Assembly: GCA_026120185.1 (NCBI GenBank)
Contig: JANUWF010001659.1
Location: forward strand, 5,270,001 to 5,334,000
Reading direction: 5' to 3'
DNA from: Voacanga thouarsii
Lineage: Eukaryota; Streptophyta; Magnoliopsida; Gentianales; Apocynaceae
Length of the DNA: 64,000 bases
Made by a program: the position numbers and the translations under genes. The notes under the pieces were generated by a model. The model was not told where the DNA came from and did no database searches. It was given only the letters and a program-made list of their open reading frames with translations. Positions 12,391 to 24,855 of the stretch are shown here, in pieces. How positions within the stretch are numbered: the stretch's first letter is position 1; each line of letters opens with the position of its first letter.

Positions 12391-12751
12391 CCTAATTATC
12401 AGAAAAAGTCATATCCTCGATCATTGTTGCACTAGATCACAAGAATAAACCTCAGCCACATGGCAAGCCAATTTAAATATTTAATGTTGTATTCTTTCTG
12501 CATCCCACTATGCGGCCAATGTAAAATAGAACATTTTTTGTTTTTTAATTAGCATATCCATAGTAAAGGGCCCATGAAACTTCACTTTGAGTTTTTTTTT
12601 ATTTTTTTTATCTACAACGGTGACACCTCTCATGATATCAGTTTAAATTGTTTACACTTTAAAATGTATCCATAATTAGCAACTGAAGTTGTTTCAATTT
12701 CTGATATACGTAACCAACAAAATGCACAAAAAGATTGTTGGCATGCCATAT

Positions 12752-13471
12752 TCAATTATAAAACATCATACGACTGTTAATTGAAAATTTTACAATATTT
12801 GGGAATTTACTTTCCTAAGTTCTCTAATAAATAAGGGCATTACTATGAATATTACCATAATTAATCCATGTATGACCTATATCATCTTCGAAAGATGTAT
12901 AAAAACAATTACAGCCAAAGAATGCTCTGAATTGATCAATTGAAATTACACGACTGGGCCCCTTTCCTTGAACAACTTCTTTGAACCTAATCAACACCTT
13001 AAATTAATCCCAAAAACATCTACAAATGATGTCTTTGCATCTTTTCTAGGCCGACTGTCAAGCACTAAGGAAAATGACAATACTTCTTAAATCAACGGAC
13101 AAGGCTTAACATCACTCTCTCCCATGTCAACTTCATTTTTTATTATTAGAGAATTTACAATAGTAAATGATCCATTAAAATTCACTGACCCCAAATGGAT
13201 CCTATTTCTTCTTCTTTGTGAATGCAGATTCCCCAATGAAGGTATTGTAAGAAAGTCTTCAATCACACAAGCACTATCAACGGCCGACCCAACAACAATA
13301 GTTTGATCTACCATACCCTATACACACATATGTACCATGCTTGCAATTTTCATGGAATCTATGTCTATTAATATAAAAAAAATTGTATTTCCCCTCCTAT
13401 TAACATAATTACCATTTCTCCTACTATTATTACTTCTATAAATTAGTATTATCCTATATACATCTTGAAAA
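12752..13471 (-). pseudogene. Geminivirus-like coat protein remnant, unit 2
   Basis: The N-terminal half is open at 13314-13087 and contains VIEDFLTIPSLGNLHS, RRRNRIHLGSVNFNGSF and MGESDVK, matching units 1 and 3. A deletion of roughly 55 bp near 13004 removes the segment containing the GYNGF motif. The C-terminal part follows with a stop directly after FYN (12752). The gene has no origin in its own unit because unit 2 ends near 13708. Non-functional. Confidence 0.65.
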
Positions 13472-13911
13472 TGAACTAGTTGTAACTTTCACCACAATTG
13501 CCATATTTATTCACATCTAACAACTCTTAGATTCAATTTAAAACCCTACAAAAGTTCAGATATCATATCAGATATACCTTTAATTTGAACACAACAATCA
13601 CATTGGCTACTGTAACACGATGTCGTTTTCATACTAATTATTTAAATCTTCACCCCGAAGAAATAGCCTCCAATTATACATTCTAGATGAGATTGACTGC
13701 ATCACACTTGTTTTTTAATTAGCATATCCATTGTAAAGGGCCCATCAAACTTCACTTTGAGCTTTTTTTATCTACAACGGTGACACCGCTCAAGATATTA
13801 GCTTAAATTGTTTACATACTCAAATGTAACCAGAATTAGTAGCTAAAGTTGTTTCAATTTCTAATCTATTTAACCAACAAAATTCACAAGAAGATTGTCG
13901 GGAATCCACCT

Positions 13912-14613
13912 TTAATTATAAAACACTATACCACTATTATTTGAAAATGTTACAATACTTGGGAATCTATTTTCCCAAGTTATAAAATAAATAACGGCAT
14001 TACTACGAATATTACCATAAGTACCCGTTGCATGACCTATATCAACTCTGAAAGACGTACAAAAAAAATTACGACCAAAGAATGCTCTGAACTCATCAAA
14101 TGAAATTACACGACTGGGCCCTTTTTCTTGAACAACTTCTTTGAACCTAATCAGCACCTTAAATAGATTTGTTGCATCGGCCTTGCCATGAAGATCATCC
14201 TTGAACCCATTATAACCAACAGGAGTCCCAAAAACATCTGTAAATGATGGCTTTGCATCTTTTCTAGGCCTACTGTCAAGTACTAGGAAAAATGACAATA
14301 CTCTTTCGATCAACGGACAAAGCTTAACATCACTCTCCCCCAAAAAATAGATCTTATTTCTCCTTTTTTATGAATGCAGGCTCCCCAGTGAAGGCATTGT
14401 AAGAAAGTCTTCAATCACACAAGCACTACCAAAGGTCGACCCAGGAACAATAGTTTCATCGACCATACCAGTACACGCATATGTTCTATGACTATAATTT
14501 TCATTGAATCTACGTCTATTAATATAAAATAAATTCCTATTTCTCCTCCCATTAACATAATTACCACCTCTCCTATTATTATTACTGCTACAAATTGGTC
14601 TAATCCTAGACAT
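13912..14613 (-). pseudogene. Geminivirus-like coat protein remnant, unit 3
   Basis: This is the best preserved copy. The minus-strand frame 14343-13912 is open for 143 codons, from MGESDVK through VLDSRPRKDAKPSFTDVF, NLFKVLIRFKEVVQEKG and FFGRNFF to SNAVIYFITW and a final FYN stop. The N-terminal part is in another frame at 14613-14368 (basic, Arg/Asn-rich, then VIEDFLTMPSLGSLHS). About 65 bp present in units 1 and 2 is missing between them near 14343. The spacing of motifs along the frame is that of a geminivirus coat protein. The origin at 15024 lies upstream in virion sense. It cannot encode a full protein as it stands. Confidence 0.75.
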
Positions 14614-15023
14614 CTTGAAAATGATCTAGTTGTAACTTTCACCGAAATTGCCAGCATTTAATCACATCTAACAACTCCTACATTTAATTTAAAACCCCAC
14701 AAAAATTCAGATATCATATGAGATATACCTTTAATTTTAATTCAACAATCTTGTTGGCTAGTGCAACACAATGTCGTTTTCCTATTGACTGTTTAAATCT
14801 TCACCCCAAAGAAATAGCCTCCAATTATACATTCCTAATATAATTGATCACACCGCAGTTGTACAATTTATCCGGTTAGATGGCCCATCATGTTGGCATG
14901 TGAGACCCACAACATAAACTTTACATCCCAAATTCCAAATTTTCAATTTGAATTTAAATAGTTTCTAACAGTAAAGTCACTGTAATTGGTGTGGGGCCCA
15001 CTATTTATACACTCCAAATCGAG

Positions 15024-15054
15024 CGGCCATCTGGTAATATTAAATGGATGGCCG
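15024..15054 (-). promoter_or_regulatory. Geminivirus-type origin stem-loop, unit 3
   Basis: Arms CGGCCATCT and GGATGGCCG form a 9-bp stem with one G-T pair. The minus-strand loop carries TAATATTAC (15042-15034) exactly. A GTGGGGCCCAC palindrome lies just left of it (about 14992-15002), similar to GC-rich elements of geminivirus intergenic regions. Confidence 0.85.
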
Positions 15055-15920
15055 GACACGTGAATGGCTATGATGGGACCCAAGGGACTTCTATAAATAC
15101 CACTCTAGTTACTCAAATTCAGGGTACGTATTAAATTAGAATGAGTTCTGGAGCATCTACAGTGAGTTAATATGCCACTAAGTCTCGACGATTTAAAGAA
15201 GTGAATCTATCTACCCACCATAGTAAAGGAGTCCTCTAACATTAAATCACTTGACTAATACTTCAGCTCAAGAACATATGAATCCTTTGTAACATCTGAC
15301 CTCATAGAGATCAAGCTCGCATTCCCTGCCTAGCCTTAAACCTCACTACGATGTCTCAGAGGACATTCCCTCTATATCGACCATTATCAAATTCAATATA
15401 AACTAGAGACCTCTTTCAATGCGCAGGGAATTGTAACAGTGTCTGTTTTGACACCTGGTTGATCGGTCCTGTGCAATTGCAGGCAGAATACAAATTCTCC
15501 ATTAATTGCCCGATTGATTTACACTATCACGGGCAGTCTTACTTCTCAATAAGTGATTTTTGTCGGTGACAAAATTGAACATTCCCTCAAGGACAAAATC
15601 CTACAAAATAAAAGCTTTTCTAAAACTCTCAAGTGCAAAGATGCCAACAGAGATGAAGTACTGACAACCAACGACAACTATACATTCAGATGTGTTCACT
15701 CAAAATGACATCGATTTTTGGCATGTCAGCTGGAAACCAATGCCTGAAATACTGTGCCAGTCAATGTCATCTTCGTATGCCAGAAGAAGTCAATTATTCC
15801 AAATTCCATAGTGCCTTTCTTTCCAACAAGCCAGATCATCAATTTTAGTAGGCCTAGCCAGATGCAATGATGGTATTGGGGAGGATGTTTCCGTGAGCAT
15901 TAAATATAGGCCTTTCTTTT
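15055..15920 (+). pseudogene. Decayed region where Rep is expected, unit 3
   Basis: TATA box TATAAAT at 15092-15098, then ATGCCACTAAGTCTCGACG at 15172, colinear with unit 1 but with a roughly 20-bp insertion near 15275. Stops occur in all frames. The first codons after a one-base shift read SRRFKEV, suggestive of a Rep N-terminus but too short to prove it. The segment ends near 15920 with rearranged pieces of the unit-1 end, then T-rich DNA. Confidence 0.35.
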
Positions 15921-16687
15921 TTTCTTTTTTTTCCCTTCAAAGCATCCTCCCCAGGATGTACCTTGTCTCTTTTTTTTTTTTTTTTTACTTTTGTTTATTT
16001 TTCTTTTTTTTACAGTTACCATGAAGCTGATATTTTTTTTTCTTTTGTTTACCTCTTAGCATTTTCTTAGCTATTATGGATAAGATGTATTTTCCTCAAA
16101 CAAGGTCCTCAGTAATGCAACATAAAAACTTTATTTTTAACCTATTCAGAATGATATTTATTTTTATATTTATATATTCATTAAAATTTACCTAGTTTGG
16201 TGAAGTAATAACCTCGCTTCTTTATGTGTGTGTGTGTGTGTGTGTATAACTCATAATTTATAAAAAAAACTATGACTTCTATATTAAACGTTTAAATTAA
16301 AAATTACACACTTTAAACTAAATTATATTTAAAATATAATTAAATACCTTTGAAATATGTATAACATTGTGATTATTGATATGTACATAAAAACATAAAT
16401 CACGCCTTATCTTCTTTTTTAAAAAAAAAAATAGCTTGCCCCTTTATTCTCCCTCCAAAATTTTTAATATTTTTTGAACTCCGTCCAAAACACATTTAGG
16501 GCATCGCTAAAAACTCCTCCCATCTCTTTTACTCATATTCTCCCTTAATACGCAAGTTTTTTCCAACACAATTCTTACTTCTCATCTACATAAAGAAGAC
16601 TTCTTGACAGAAAAAAAAAGGTACATAAAATACATAATTATTTTAATGATTTTTGTGACTAAAACTTCTGCTAGGTCTTCTGCGCGG
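15921..16687. other. T-rich unannotated stretch with (TG)n
   Basis: Long T and A runs and a (TG)n tract at about 16225-16245. No open frame with recognisable content and no match seen to the LTR families in this window. The frame beginning at 16604 is low-complexity Phe/Leu. Confidence 0.6.
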
Positions 16688-17150
16688 TCATGGATTTCAT
16701 TAATTTTTTTTGTTTTTTTTTCTTTTAAACTGCCACCATTTGTTTGTTTGTCCTTTTTTTTTTTCTTCTTCTTATTTTCCTTGTTGAATTTGGATGCTAT
16801 TGATGGGTGTATGGCTACGTATGATTATGTGACATGACCAGGAACAGAAGTTTATATATGCAGCCATGGATTTGGTTGTTTTTTTTCCCTTCTGAACTGT
16901 CGCGGTATGTTTTGTTGTGTTATTTTATTTTGCTTCTTTTCCTTCTGGAATTTGGATGGTATTGTTGATAGGATGTATGGCTGTGTGTGATTGAGGAATA
17001 TAAGTTTATAAATGTAGCCATGGATTTGGTAGTTTTTTTTCCTTGTGATTTGCCACCATCTGTTTTCTTTTTCTTTTTTTTTGGGAGGGGGGGGGGGTTT
17101 CTTTTCCTTATGCAATTTAGATGCATGGCCAAGAACATAAACAATATAAC
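16688..17150. repeat. Minisatellite, about 154-177 bp unit, ~2.7 copies
   Basis: Units start with CATGGATTT at 16688, 16865 and 17019 and share, in order, a T-tract, a CTGCCACCAT-like phrase, TTTTCCTT, AATTTGGATGGTATTG, GTATGGCTGTGT and AAGTTTATA. The third copy is truncated and contains a G homopolymer. Frames in it are T-tract artefacts. Confidence 0.75.
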
Positions 17151-17955
17151 AACTATATTCATGTAGCTATCTCCCAACATGTGATAAAGCTTCTGTATAG
17201 TTGACTCTCTAAGTTACAAATATTACTTCACATGCCAAAATGAATACATTTCAATTTATCATGGGTTTTTGATTTTTCCATAGCAAGGAACATAGAGATC
17301 TCAATGTAACAACTACAGTATTCACGTATTTCGGTATAATGAATGAAGAGTGCTAATACAATGCTTTATCAATGGTAAAATTCACTCTTCAAATATAAAG
17401 CTTATGAAAATATAAAAGGAAATATTTTATGCATGATTTGAAAGGGTCAAATTAAAGCTTCTCTACTACTGAAGAACTAGACATACACAAGAAATAATAG
17501 AAGTATATGCCACAATAAAAAACTTGGTTCACAGAAGTTCAAGCAGTAAACTTGAGCGCTAAGGTAGGAATACACATATAGATGATTAGAGCACACAACT
17601 AAGGCATGATAGAACACCTTAAAAATCCTTCATTGAAGAAATACAAGGGGAGCAAACAAAAACTAAAATTGTCCAATAGTATACAACACCTCTCTTGTTA
17701 CACATGAAGTATCTCACAACTCAGTTGCCAAACCACATTAGTTCACTATATCCCATTTTGCGTGTTTCATAATCAGTAACACAATGTGAAGAAATGGCTA
17801 TAAATGTAATCATCATCTAGCATTTCTACAAATGGGTAACCATTTCTGCATGTGATTATCATGGCTATGGCAATTCTTATGCTTTCCATATTCATAAGTA
17901 ATTGATTATGCATGTATCTTTTTTTTGGTATTTTTGTTGAAATAGGAGAAACAAC
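17151..17955. other. Unannotated stretch left of copia C2
   Basis: No open frame of note, no repeat family recognised. It may be the older host sequence into which C2 inserted. The last bases before the LTR are ACAAC. Confidence 0.5.
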
Positions 17956-19613
17956 TATTAGTGTTGTGTATTAGAGGCAATCATTTGTACCATATATATT
18001 GCATAATAATTAATAAAAGACGCATTCATTATCTTTCAGTTTAATTATTATATCTGAATATTTGTATAAACGGTTTGATAAAGTCTCTAGTATGACACAG
18101 TGTTAAAGAAATCATGATAAAGATCATGATATGAGATTCCTACTACATTATGTAGTGTTTGTTTTGGAATAATCCCTAGCCATAGTGTTAATGAGATAGA
18201 ACATTATTAATACGCCAAGATTAGCACATGTTATATCTCTTGATTAGATCAAGCGATGGTTCTCAAAACGTGAGTATTGTGATACTCAGGATTAATATGT
18301 GGATGCTTATTATATGAACAAGTTCATTGGATGAACAAGCTATGAGATAATCACTTAGATGAGCTATTGAGTGTCAGTGATAAAATCTCATTATAGCAAG
18401 TGTGCAAATATCCTTAGACTTGATATCTCTAAGGTATTTTGTTTATTGAGCATTATACTTTGATTCTAATCTTTGGAGTCTTACAAGGACTGCAAATAGG
18501 ATAGATATTGGGTATAATATAGAGCAAACGAAAATAGATAAAAGGGTCAATAAAGGATTCACCACTCCTAAAAGTATGAAAGTATATCTAGGGCTACTTG
18601 TAGAAATCATTAGTTATGAAGTCCTTGGCCAAGACGAATATGCATTGGAAATAGTTTCAAATTTGATACAGATATCGAATAATGGATTTCTTGAACAAGT
18701 ACTATAATATTCGGGTAAGAATTAATAATATTCTGGATGGATTTGGCACTAATTTCATGCTCTATACCGAATGAGATATACTATAGTGAAAGGAGTTTAT
18801 TACATTGGTTATTTGCTATTGAAAGGTTCACGTCAAGCCACTTGACTTTCTAGACTTTTGGGTGATCAAGAGTCATTGCTAGATGTCGCTTTTGATATGC
18901 TAAATATGGATTTATTAATTAGAGAATTAATAAATTAATCTTATATTTTATTTAGGATTATTAATTCTAAAGCTATTAGAATTAATTCATATTATGCTAC
19001 CAATACAACCAGGAAGCCTAATGGGTCACACACAATAAAGGTTTGAATGCTCAATATATATTATTTGATAATATTGTGGGGTGGTTAATTAAGAGAAGAA
19101 GATATGTTTATAGATAAATTATAAGTTTGTTATAATTTAAGGGACTTGGTTGTAATTATGTAAATCAAGGGCCCAATTGTAGACATTGGATCTTTGAGGA
19201 CTTAATTGCAATTAACCTAAATCCTAAAACCTATAAACAAGGGAAACGTTTCCTATTGCTGCGTGAGATTTTGGACAATCAAAAAGAGGATTTTCGGACC
19301 TTCCTCTTCACCTCTTTCTTCTCTAATTAACCCTAGCACCTTCTCTTCTACTAGCATAGTTTGAGCGGGCTTCATGAGCAATTCAACCTTGTGTGGATTG
19401 TTACTAGAGACAATCCTACTCTTAGATTGTAGTGGCACAAGGTGGATAGTCAAAATAGAGGAGTTGGCTCAACAAAAGTTTTTGTTTTCTGCCATAGAAG
19501 GTAATCTCCGTTTCATTCCTCTATTCCCATTTTAATTGCAAAATCCTTGGGCATGGATTTCAAAGTTATTTCTGTTGCATTCTTATTTGATAAGCATGAT
19601 GAAATCCCAACAG

Positions 19614-19625
19614 TGGTATTAGAGC
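19614..19625 (+). promoter_or_regulatory. Primer-binding site of C2
   Basis: TGGTATTAGAGC one base after the LTR end: the initiator-Met tRNA type TGGTATCAGAGC with one change. Confidence 0.85.
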
Positions 19626-21409
19626 GTTCGTGTTTGTGTTTTAATAATTCTTTAATCGCTTTGAAATCGTTTTTTAGTATGTAACTGTATGATTATAGTG
19701 ATTGTATGTCTACTACTTTGTAGGTGTGTTTGGGTTTTCTGGTTTGAAGAGTCTTTGAGTCATCGAAAAATGGTTGGGAAAGTGTTTCCATGTGGGTCTC
19801 TATTTTGGCATAAGATTTTCTGCAACCAAGTTTTTGATTCAACAATTTGGATTGCTGTTTAAATTGTGATGTTGATTACAATTGGTTGTTAATATTGATT
19901 AACAATGCTTGATATCAAAATTGCTTTGAACGGTATGAAAATCACGTTGCTATTCATGGAAAATTTACAGCAAAATCCGTGGAAGAAGATGAACAGTAAT
20001 TTTTCCGCCTCCACATCATACTTGGCGCGGGTACATTCAACTCACCTGGTGCTAGGTACACTCTATTCTTCCCCTACGCGTGCCTCCAGAGCAAACCTAG
20101 CACCGAGTACGTTTGACCAACCTGGTGCCAAGTGCACTCTATTCTAGCACTGTTTTATAAATAAAATAAAAATAAAAAAATAAGTTTTTTTTTTATCTTT
20201 TCTAATTTTGAGAATAGGTTCTAATAATGATTAGAATTTATTTGAAACCTATGATTTTGGATAAAAATATTTTTAAAATTACATGTAGGACCCATAATTT
20301 TCTAAAAGTTTGATTTCAGCTCAGAACTTTCCAAAATTCGATTTTGGACCCAGATTTCTTCAAAATACTAATTTTGTATGTTTGTACATTGGATGCTTTA
20401 TGTGATGTATTTTAAGCACGTTTTGTTGGCTTAGGGATGGTTATTGACTAAGACCAAACTTATCTGTTCATGTATCTTTATCACTTTCTTTTTATTTAAA
20501 AAGGGTATGCGTATCCTGCCTTATCTCAAAATTCTTGTGTAATTCACTTCTCATCTAACTTCCCTCGAATGAAACTCAAGGTTCCTTTCTTTTAGAAATT
20601 ATGTAATTAGTTTATATAGATAAGATTGAGGTAGAATTTAATTTTACATGATTTTGAAGACGGCATTCAAAATAAAGCAAGATGGTAAGACATTCAACTT
20701 AAATCATGCATGAACAAATAGGGTTGACCTTACTAATTTCCTTTATGGCTTGAGAAAATTAATCTAGAGAGTCCATAATCATGCCACATAATTTTTTATT
20801 ACTACGTTTATCAATTTATACTGCTTATTGATAAATTGAATGCATGCCAAATGATGAGACAACTAAAAGGAATAAATCCCTCAAATAATATTATATCTAA
20901 TGCCTTCTATTAATATAGTAAGAATGAGAGCACTTTTTCAAACTAGGTTGTTGGGCATATTCAAGCCTACTTGGCATTGAGTATGTTCAAGCTATGGAAT
21001 TTAATTCCTGATTAATGAGTTGAGTTTAACTAATTTCTTTATCCCGGTTGCGCTAACCCAAGCATAAAGAATATTAGAGGTAAGGTTGGGATAGTATTAA
21101 ATACTTTAATGATTAAAAGATATTTATCACCCAATGATACAATAGTTACATTTGATGTAATTGGTATTTGATACCTACCATTGAACTTAAGAGTGGCTTG
21201 TTGGGCAAACCCAAGGTCATTCTTAACGAATTTGGATACTTGTCCACTAGGAAAGCTTTCAACGGGCTTTTTCAAGCCAATAGTAGGGGCTATTGATTTG
21301 AGTAAAATAGTGAAATAAAAATGCATTTAATTAATAACCTAATTACTTGCGTATTATGATCATATACATGTTCAAATTACTTTATCTTTACATCTAGGTC
21401 ACTTGCATT

Positions 21410-22462
21410 ATGTCGACGAACCTAAACCTACATAGCATCTTGGAAACAAATAAGCTCAATGAATCAAACTATTTTGGTTGGTATAGAAACTTGAGAATTG
21501 TTCTTAAGTCAAAAAAGTTACTCTACGTGCTAGATACTCTTATTTCGCCACCTCTAGCCCAAGATGCTCCTGCTGATGACTATACTATCCATAAGAAGCA
21601 CAAGGAGGACAATGATACTGTATCATATATTATGCTGGTTTCAATGACTCCTGGGTTACAAAAACAGCATGAGCATATGAATGCTCAAACCATTATCTTC
21701 CATCTTAAAGAGCTGTTTGATAAAAATAAAAAAAAAAGAAACTAGAACTGAGAGATATGAAATCTCTAAGTAATTGTACCGTTCTGAAATGATTGAGGGT
21801 GCTTCAGTGGCCACTCATGGGCTACAGATGTTGGGCTATATTGAAAGGCTTGGGTCTCTTGGTCTTAATAGATCATGATTTAAGTGTTGACTTAATTCTA
21901 CAATCATTACCACGTAGTTTTTCACAATTTGTGATTAATTATCACATGAACAATATTGAGACCACCATATCTGAGCTTATGAATTTGCTTAAGACTATTG
22001 AATTATCTATGAAGAAGGATGACAAGGCAATCTTGTTAGTAGGTTCTTCGTCTTCTAAGAAAAAAGTTCCCAAGAAGAAGAAGAAGAATTCTATCAAGCC
22101 CAAAGGAGGCGTGAAGAAGAAGGAAGCAGCCACTAAAGGCCCATGTCATCATTGTGGCACGATGGGCCATTGGAGGTGCAATTGTAAGGCCTACTTGGAG
22201 ACCGTGAAGGAAAAGAAGGAGAAGGAGAAGCTTGAAAGCACTTCTACTTCTACTCTTGGTATGTTTATGATTGAGATTAATACTGCCTTTAGTAATGAGA
22301 TATAGGCATTGGATACCGGTTATGGATCTCATTTGTGTAATAATTTGTAGGGACTAAAGAGTAGTAGAAGAGTGGAAAAGGGTGATATGGACCTGCAAGC
22401 TGCAAATAGAGCAAAGGTTGTTGCACTAGCTGCGGGGACTTATCATCTTAGTGTTCCTTCTA
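21410..22462 (+). pseudogene. Copia C2 gag and N-terminal protease
   Basis: The first 111 codons (MSTNLNLHSILETNKLNESN) are the usual copia gag start. A frame break near 21740 follows an A-run. A second frame, 21793-22305, carries helical gag sequence, a lysine-rich stretch and a zinc knuckle CHHCGTMGHWRCNC (CX2CX4HX4C), which packages RNA. A stop at 22303 interrupts the run into the protease, whose LDTGYGSHLCNN carries the catalytic Asp. The coding ends at 22462 in the phrase YHLSVPS. Defective: two breaks plus the truncation. C3 carries the same protein at 44037-45255. Confidence 0.85.
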
Positions 22463-24855
22463 TGTAAAACCCCGCTACCTACATACCCCAAAAAGGGCGG
22501 GGATGTCGCAACGTCCGTAGGACAAGGGGTCTTTATAACTAGGTAATAGAAAACATAGAAGGAAATAACTTAATAACGGACTTATTGCAATCCCATAACA
22601 AATACTTTTACAAGTCTTGAAATAAATAGATGGTAAGTAAAATCTCTAACAACTAAATACATCAAGACAAATCTTCCAAGCTCACGGCATCATACGTAAA
22701 TTAACCTTCCAAGTAAGATCGACTTGAAGACATGATATAAAATGTGTGTGAAATATTTTCCAGTAAGTCCTATGTGTGCTCATGGTATTTAAGGAAAAAC
22801 CAGCTCATGTATGCAAGTTTTGAACAAGTTATATCAAAAAGTCTGCAATTCCAGAAATTTACCTTTGAACACTAAGTGGTGTTTTATCTGCATTTATAAA
22901 GTAAAAATGTTTATCTTGAAAAGAAATAACCATTCTAATAAAATTGACTATGAAGTTATGCATCATGAATGGACATGGCACCACAGCTTGTGCACCATGT
23001 TAAGGGAACAGTCTGGATGCCACACTTTATGCATCATGACAAGAGAATGATCAGGATGCTACACTTTGTGCTTTCTGATACAAGGTGGGTGTATAGCCCT
23101 CCGGTGAGATACTCCTCTATCTCTACACTCAAACATACCGGTTGTCCACTCTAGAAATAAACAGTCCACCTGAATTGTACTACTAGCTCAGACTTGCCTG
23201 ACCAACAAGAACTGTCATCTTGTCTAGGCAGGGTTCAACTCTTAGAGGTGGCCTCCTACTGAGAGACTTACCCAACCCTTCAAAGGCTAGTCCTAGTAGT
23301 CTATCCTTCTTGAGTACTCAATGTTGTGTTTATTCCACTTGGAAAATATAAAATCAATGAAGAGTTTTTTTTTTTTTTTAAAGTAGCAATTATAGTTTCC
23401 AAACAACTTTAGGTAAAATTTCGTTTAAAGAAAATTTATTGTTTTGTTCGAAAAAATTTTTTCTTGACAAAAATTATTTTATTTTAGAAGAAGAAATAAA
23501 TTGTCAATAATTGCACTCAAGGTACATTTTTCATGACAATCAGTGCATTCGACTTGCAGAAACACATTTGTTCACAAACATCTTTATTCAAGAACTTATC
23601 TAATCTCTTGCTTTTCCTTGATACAGTAGCCTTCCAAGATAGTTCAAGGCAACCTAACCCTATCTGGGGTATGTACAGAGTATAGGTCCTTACATCTTGG
23701 CAATATTTGCTTTAAATAAATAATTCCTAGTCTAACATGCTTAAGCTCAACTAGATACAACAATATCTAGTTATGACAACAATGCCTGAAGCTTTATCAC
23801 TAATTGATAAGGTATTTTATAGAATAAAATTAATTTGATAAGTTAAAATAAATAGGTGTTATAAATAATAAATAAATAATAAACTATAATATTAAGTATT
23901 TATTAACAAATAATAAATAATGAGTAATATTAATAAATAAAATTAGTAATAAATAATGAGTACTATTAATAATAAATCCTAAATAATATTGGTAATAAAT
24001 TATAAATAATATTATTACAAATAATAAGTAATATTAATAGTAGATTATAAATAATTTTAATAATAAATAATAAGTAACAAATATAATTAATAATAAATAA
24101 AATATTCTCATATAAATAATATTTAAGAGTGTAAATAAAAGTTTTAGTAAGGCTATCTAATAATAATAAGAATATAAAAGACATTTGATAGTAATTAATT
24201 CCAACATATTATTTATATCTAATAATGTTTAATAAAAATATTCTATTTATTTATGTAATAAAATACCAATATTTTAAATAATTATTAGTTTTGAAAATAT
24301 TTGTGTTCACCAAAAATAGCTAATTAAATAAAATAATAATATTAATTATATTAATAATAATAATGATAGTAAGAATAATACTAAAAATAATAAAAGTAGT
24401 TCTTACAATAATTTTTAATGACAATTGTGGAAACAACCTCTTGGCAAATGTAGGGGGAAGGTTGCGTATATATTGGTTCCCTCACCCTACTCCTACAAGG
24501 CGGGGAGCGCTTGGCGCACCAGGGCTAGCCCTAAAAAATAGTGAAATACTAGAGAAAATTTATATACATATTTATACGCGCATGGATTCAACAAATAACA
24601 TGTAAATTTATCCAAAAATAAGCTTGTATTAATATACAACACAATAAGGGTGATATTCTATAAGCCATAATATTATTTATAGGTTTATTGAAAAATATAA
24701 CATCTTGAAGGCATAATCAACAATGATGGTTTAATGTCTATTGTACATCAAACATCCATAAAGCTCTTAAGCATAATGAACATACAATTATCTTAAAGCA
24801 TAATCCCTACTTCATGAGTCAAAACATTAATTCAATGCTTCATGTCTTAAATCTA
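22463..24855 (-). mobile_element. Inverted 3' portion of a G-family LTR
   Basis: Starts TGTAAAACCCCGCTACC on the plus strand, the reverse complement of the LTR end GGTAGCGGGGTGTTACA at 28831. It aligns in reverse to 26638-28831 over its length, ending by clear match at about 24797 (ATTATCTTAAAG) and possibly reaching 24855. There is no primer site at its LTR end; copia protease sequence abuts it instead. The interior includes long runs of TAAT/AAT-rich sequence (about 23820-24370). Confidence 0.8.

Larger units (their letters stand above)
9937..15920 (-). other. Endogenous geminivirus-like array, three units
   Basis: Three tandem, same-orientation units. Unit 1 (9937-12390) and unit 3 (13709-15920) each hold coat-protein-like sequence, an origin stem-loop and a downstream region. 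Unit 2 (12391-13708) stops after the coat-protein upstream sequence and joins unit 3 in a T-rich tract. The repeat of the phrase CCTAATTATCAGAAA at about 9945 and 12395 gives a unit of about 2.45 kb, somewhat below a normal geminivirus monomer. All coding copies are broken, and the units have diverged visibly, so the integration is old. Left of 9937 the array is interrupted by A2. The virion sense is the minus strand. No restored sequence is implied or needed for this call. Confidence 0.8.
17956..22462 (+). mobile_element. Copia C2: 5' LTR, leader, gag and start of protease
   Basis: 5' LTR 17956-19612 (1657 bp) starts TATTAGTGTTGTGT, related to C3, and ends CCCAACA. The primer site follows at 19614. 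A leader of about 1.8 kb (19626-21409) contains a GC-rich module at 20010-20150 (TGGTGCTAGG-type phrases) and a TTGTTGGGC-rich part shared with the C3 leader. gag starts at 21410. The element stops abruptly in the protease region at 22462 where an inverted G LTR piece begins. Its integrase part is found in inverted orientation at 25529-24856. Reverse transcriptase and 3' LTR of this copy were not found. Confidence 0.85.

Noticed and set aside
16604..17180. Lys/Pro- and Phe/Leu-rich frames
   Set aside because: Generated by T and G runs of the minisatellite.
22036..22332. 98-codon minus-strand frame
   Set aside because: Antisense shadow of copia gag, whose zinc knuckle reads on the plus strand.
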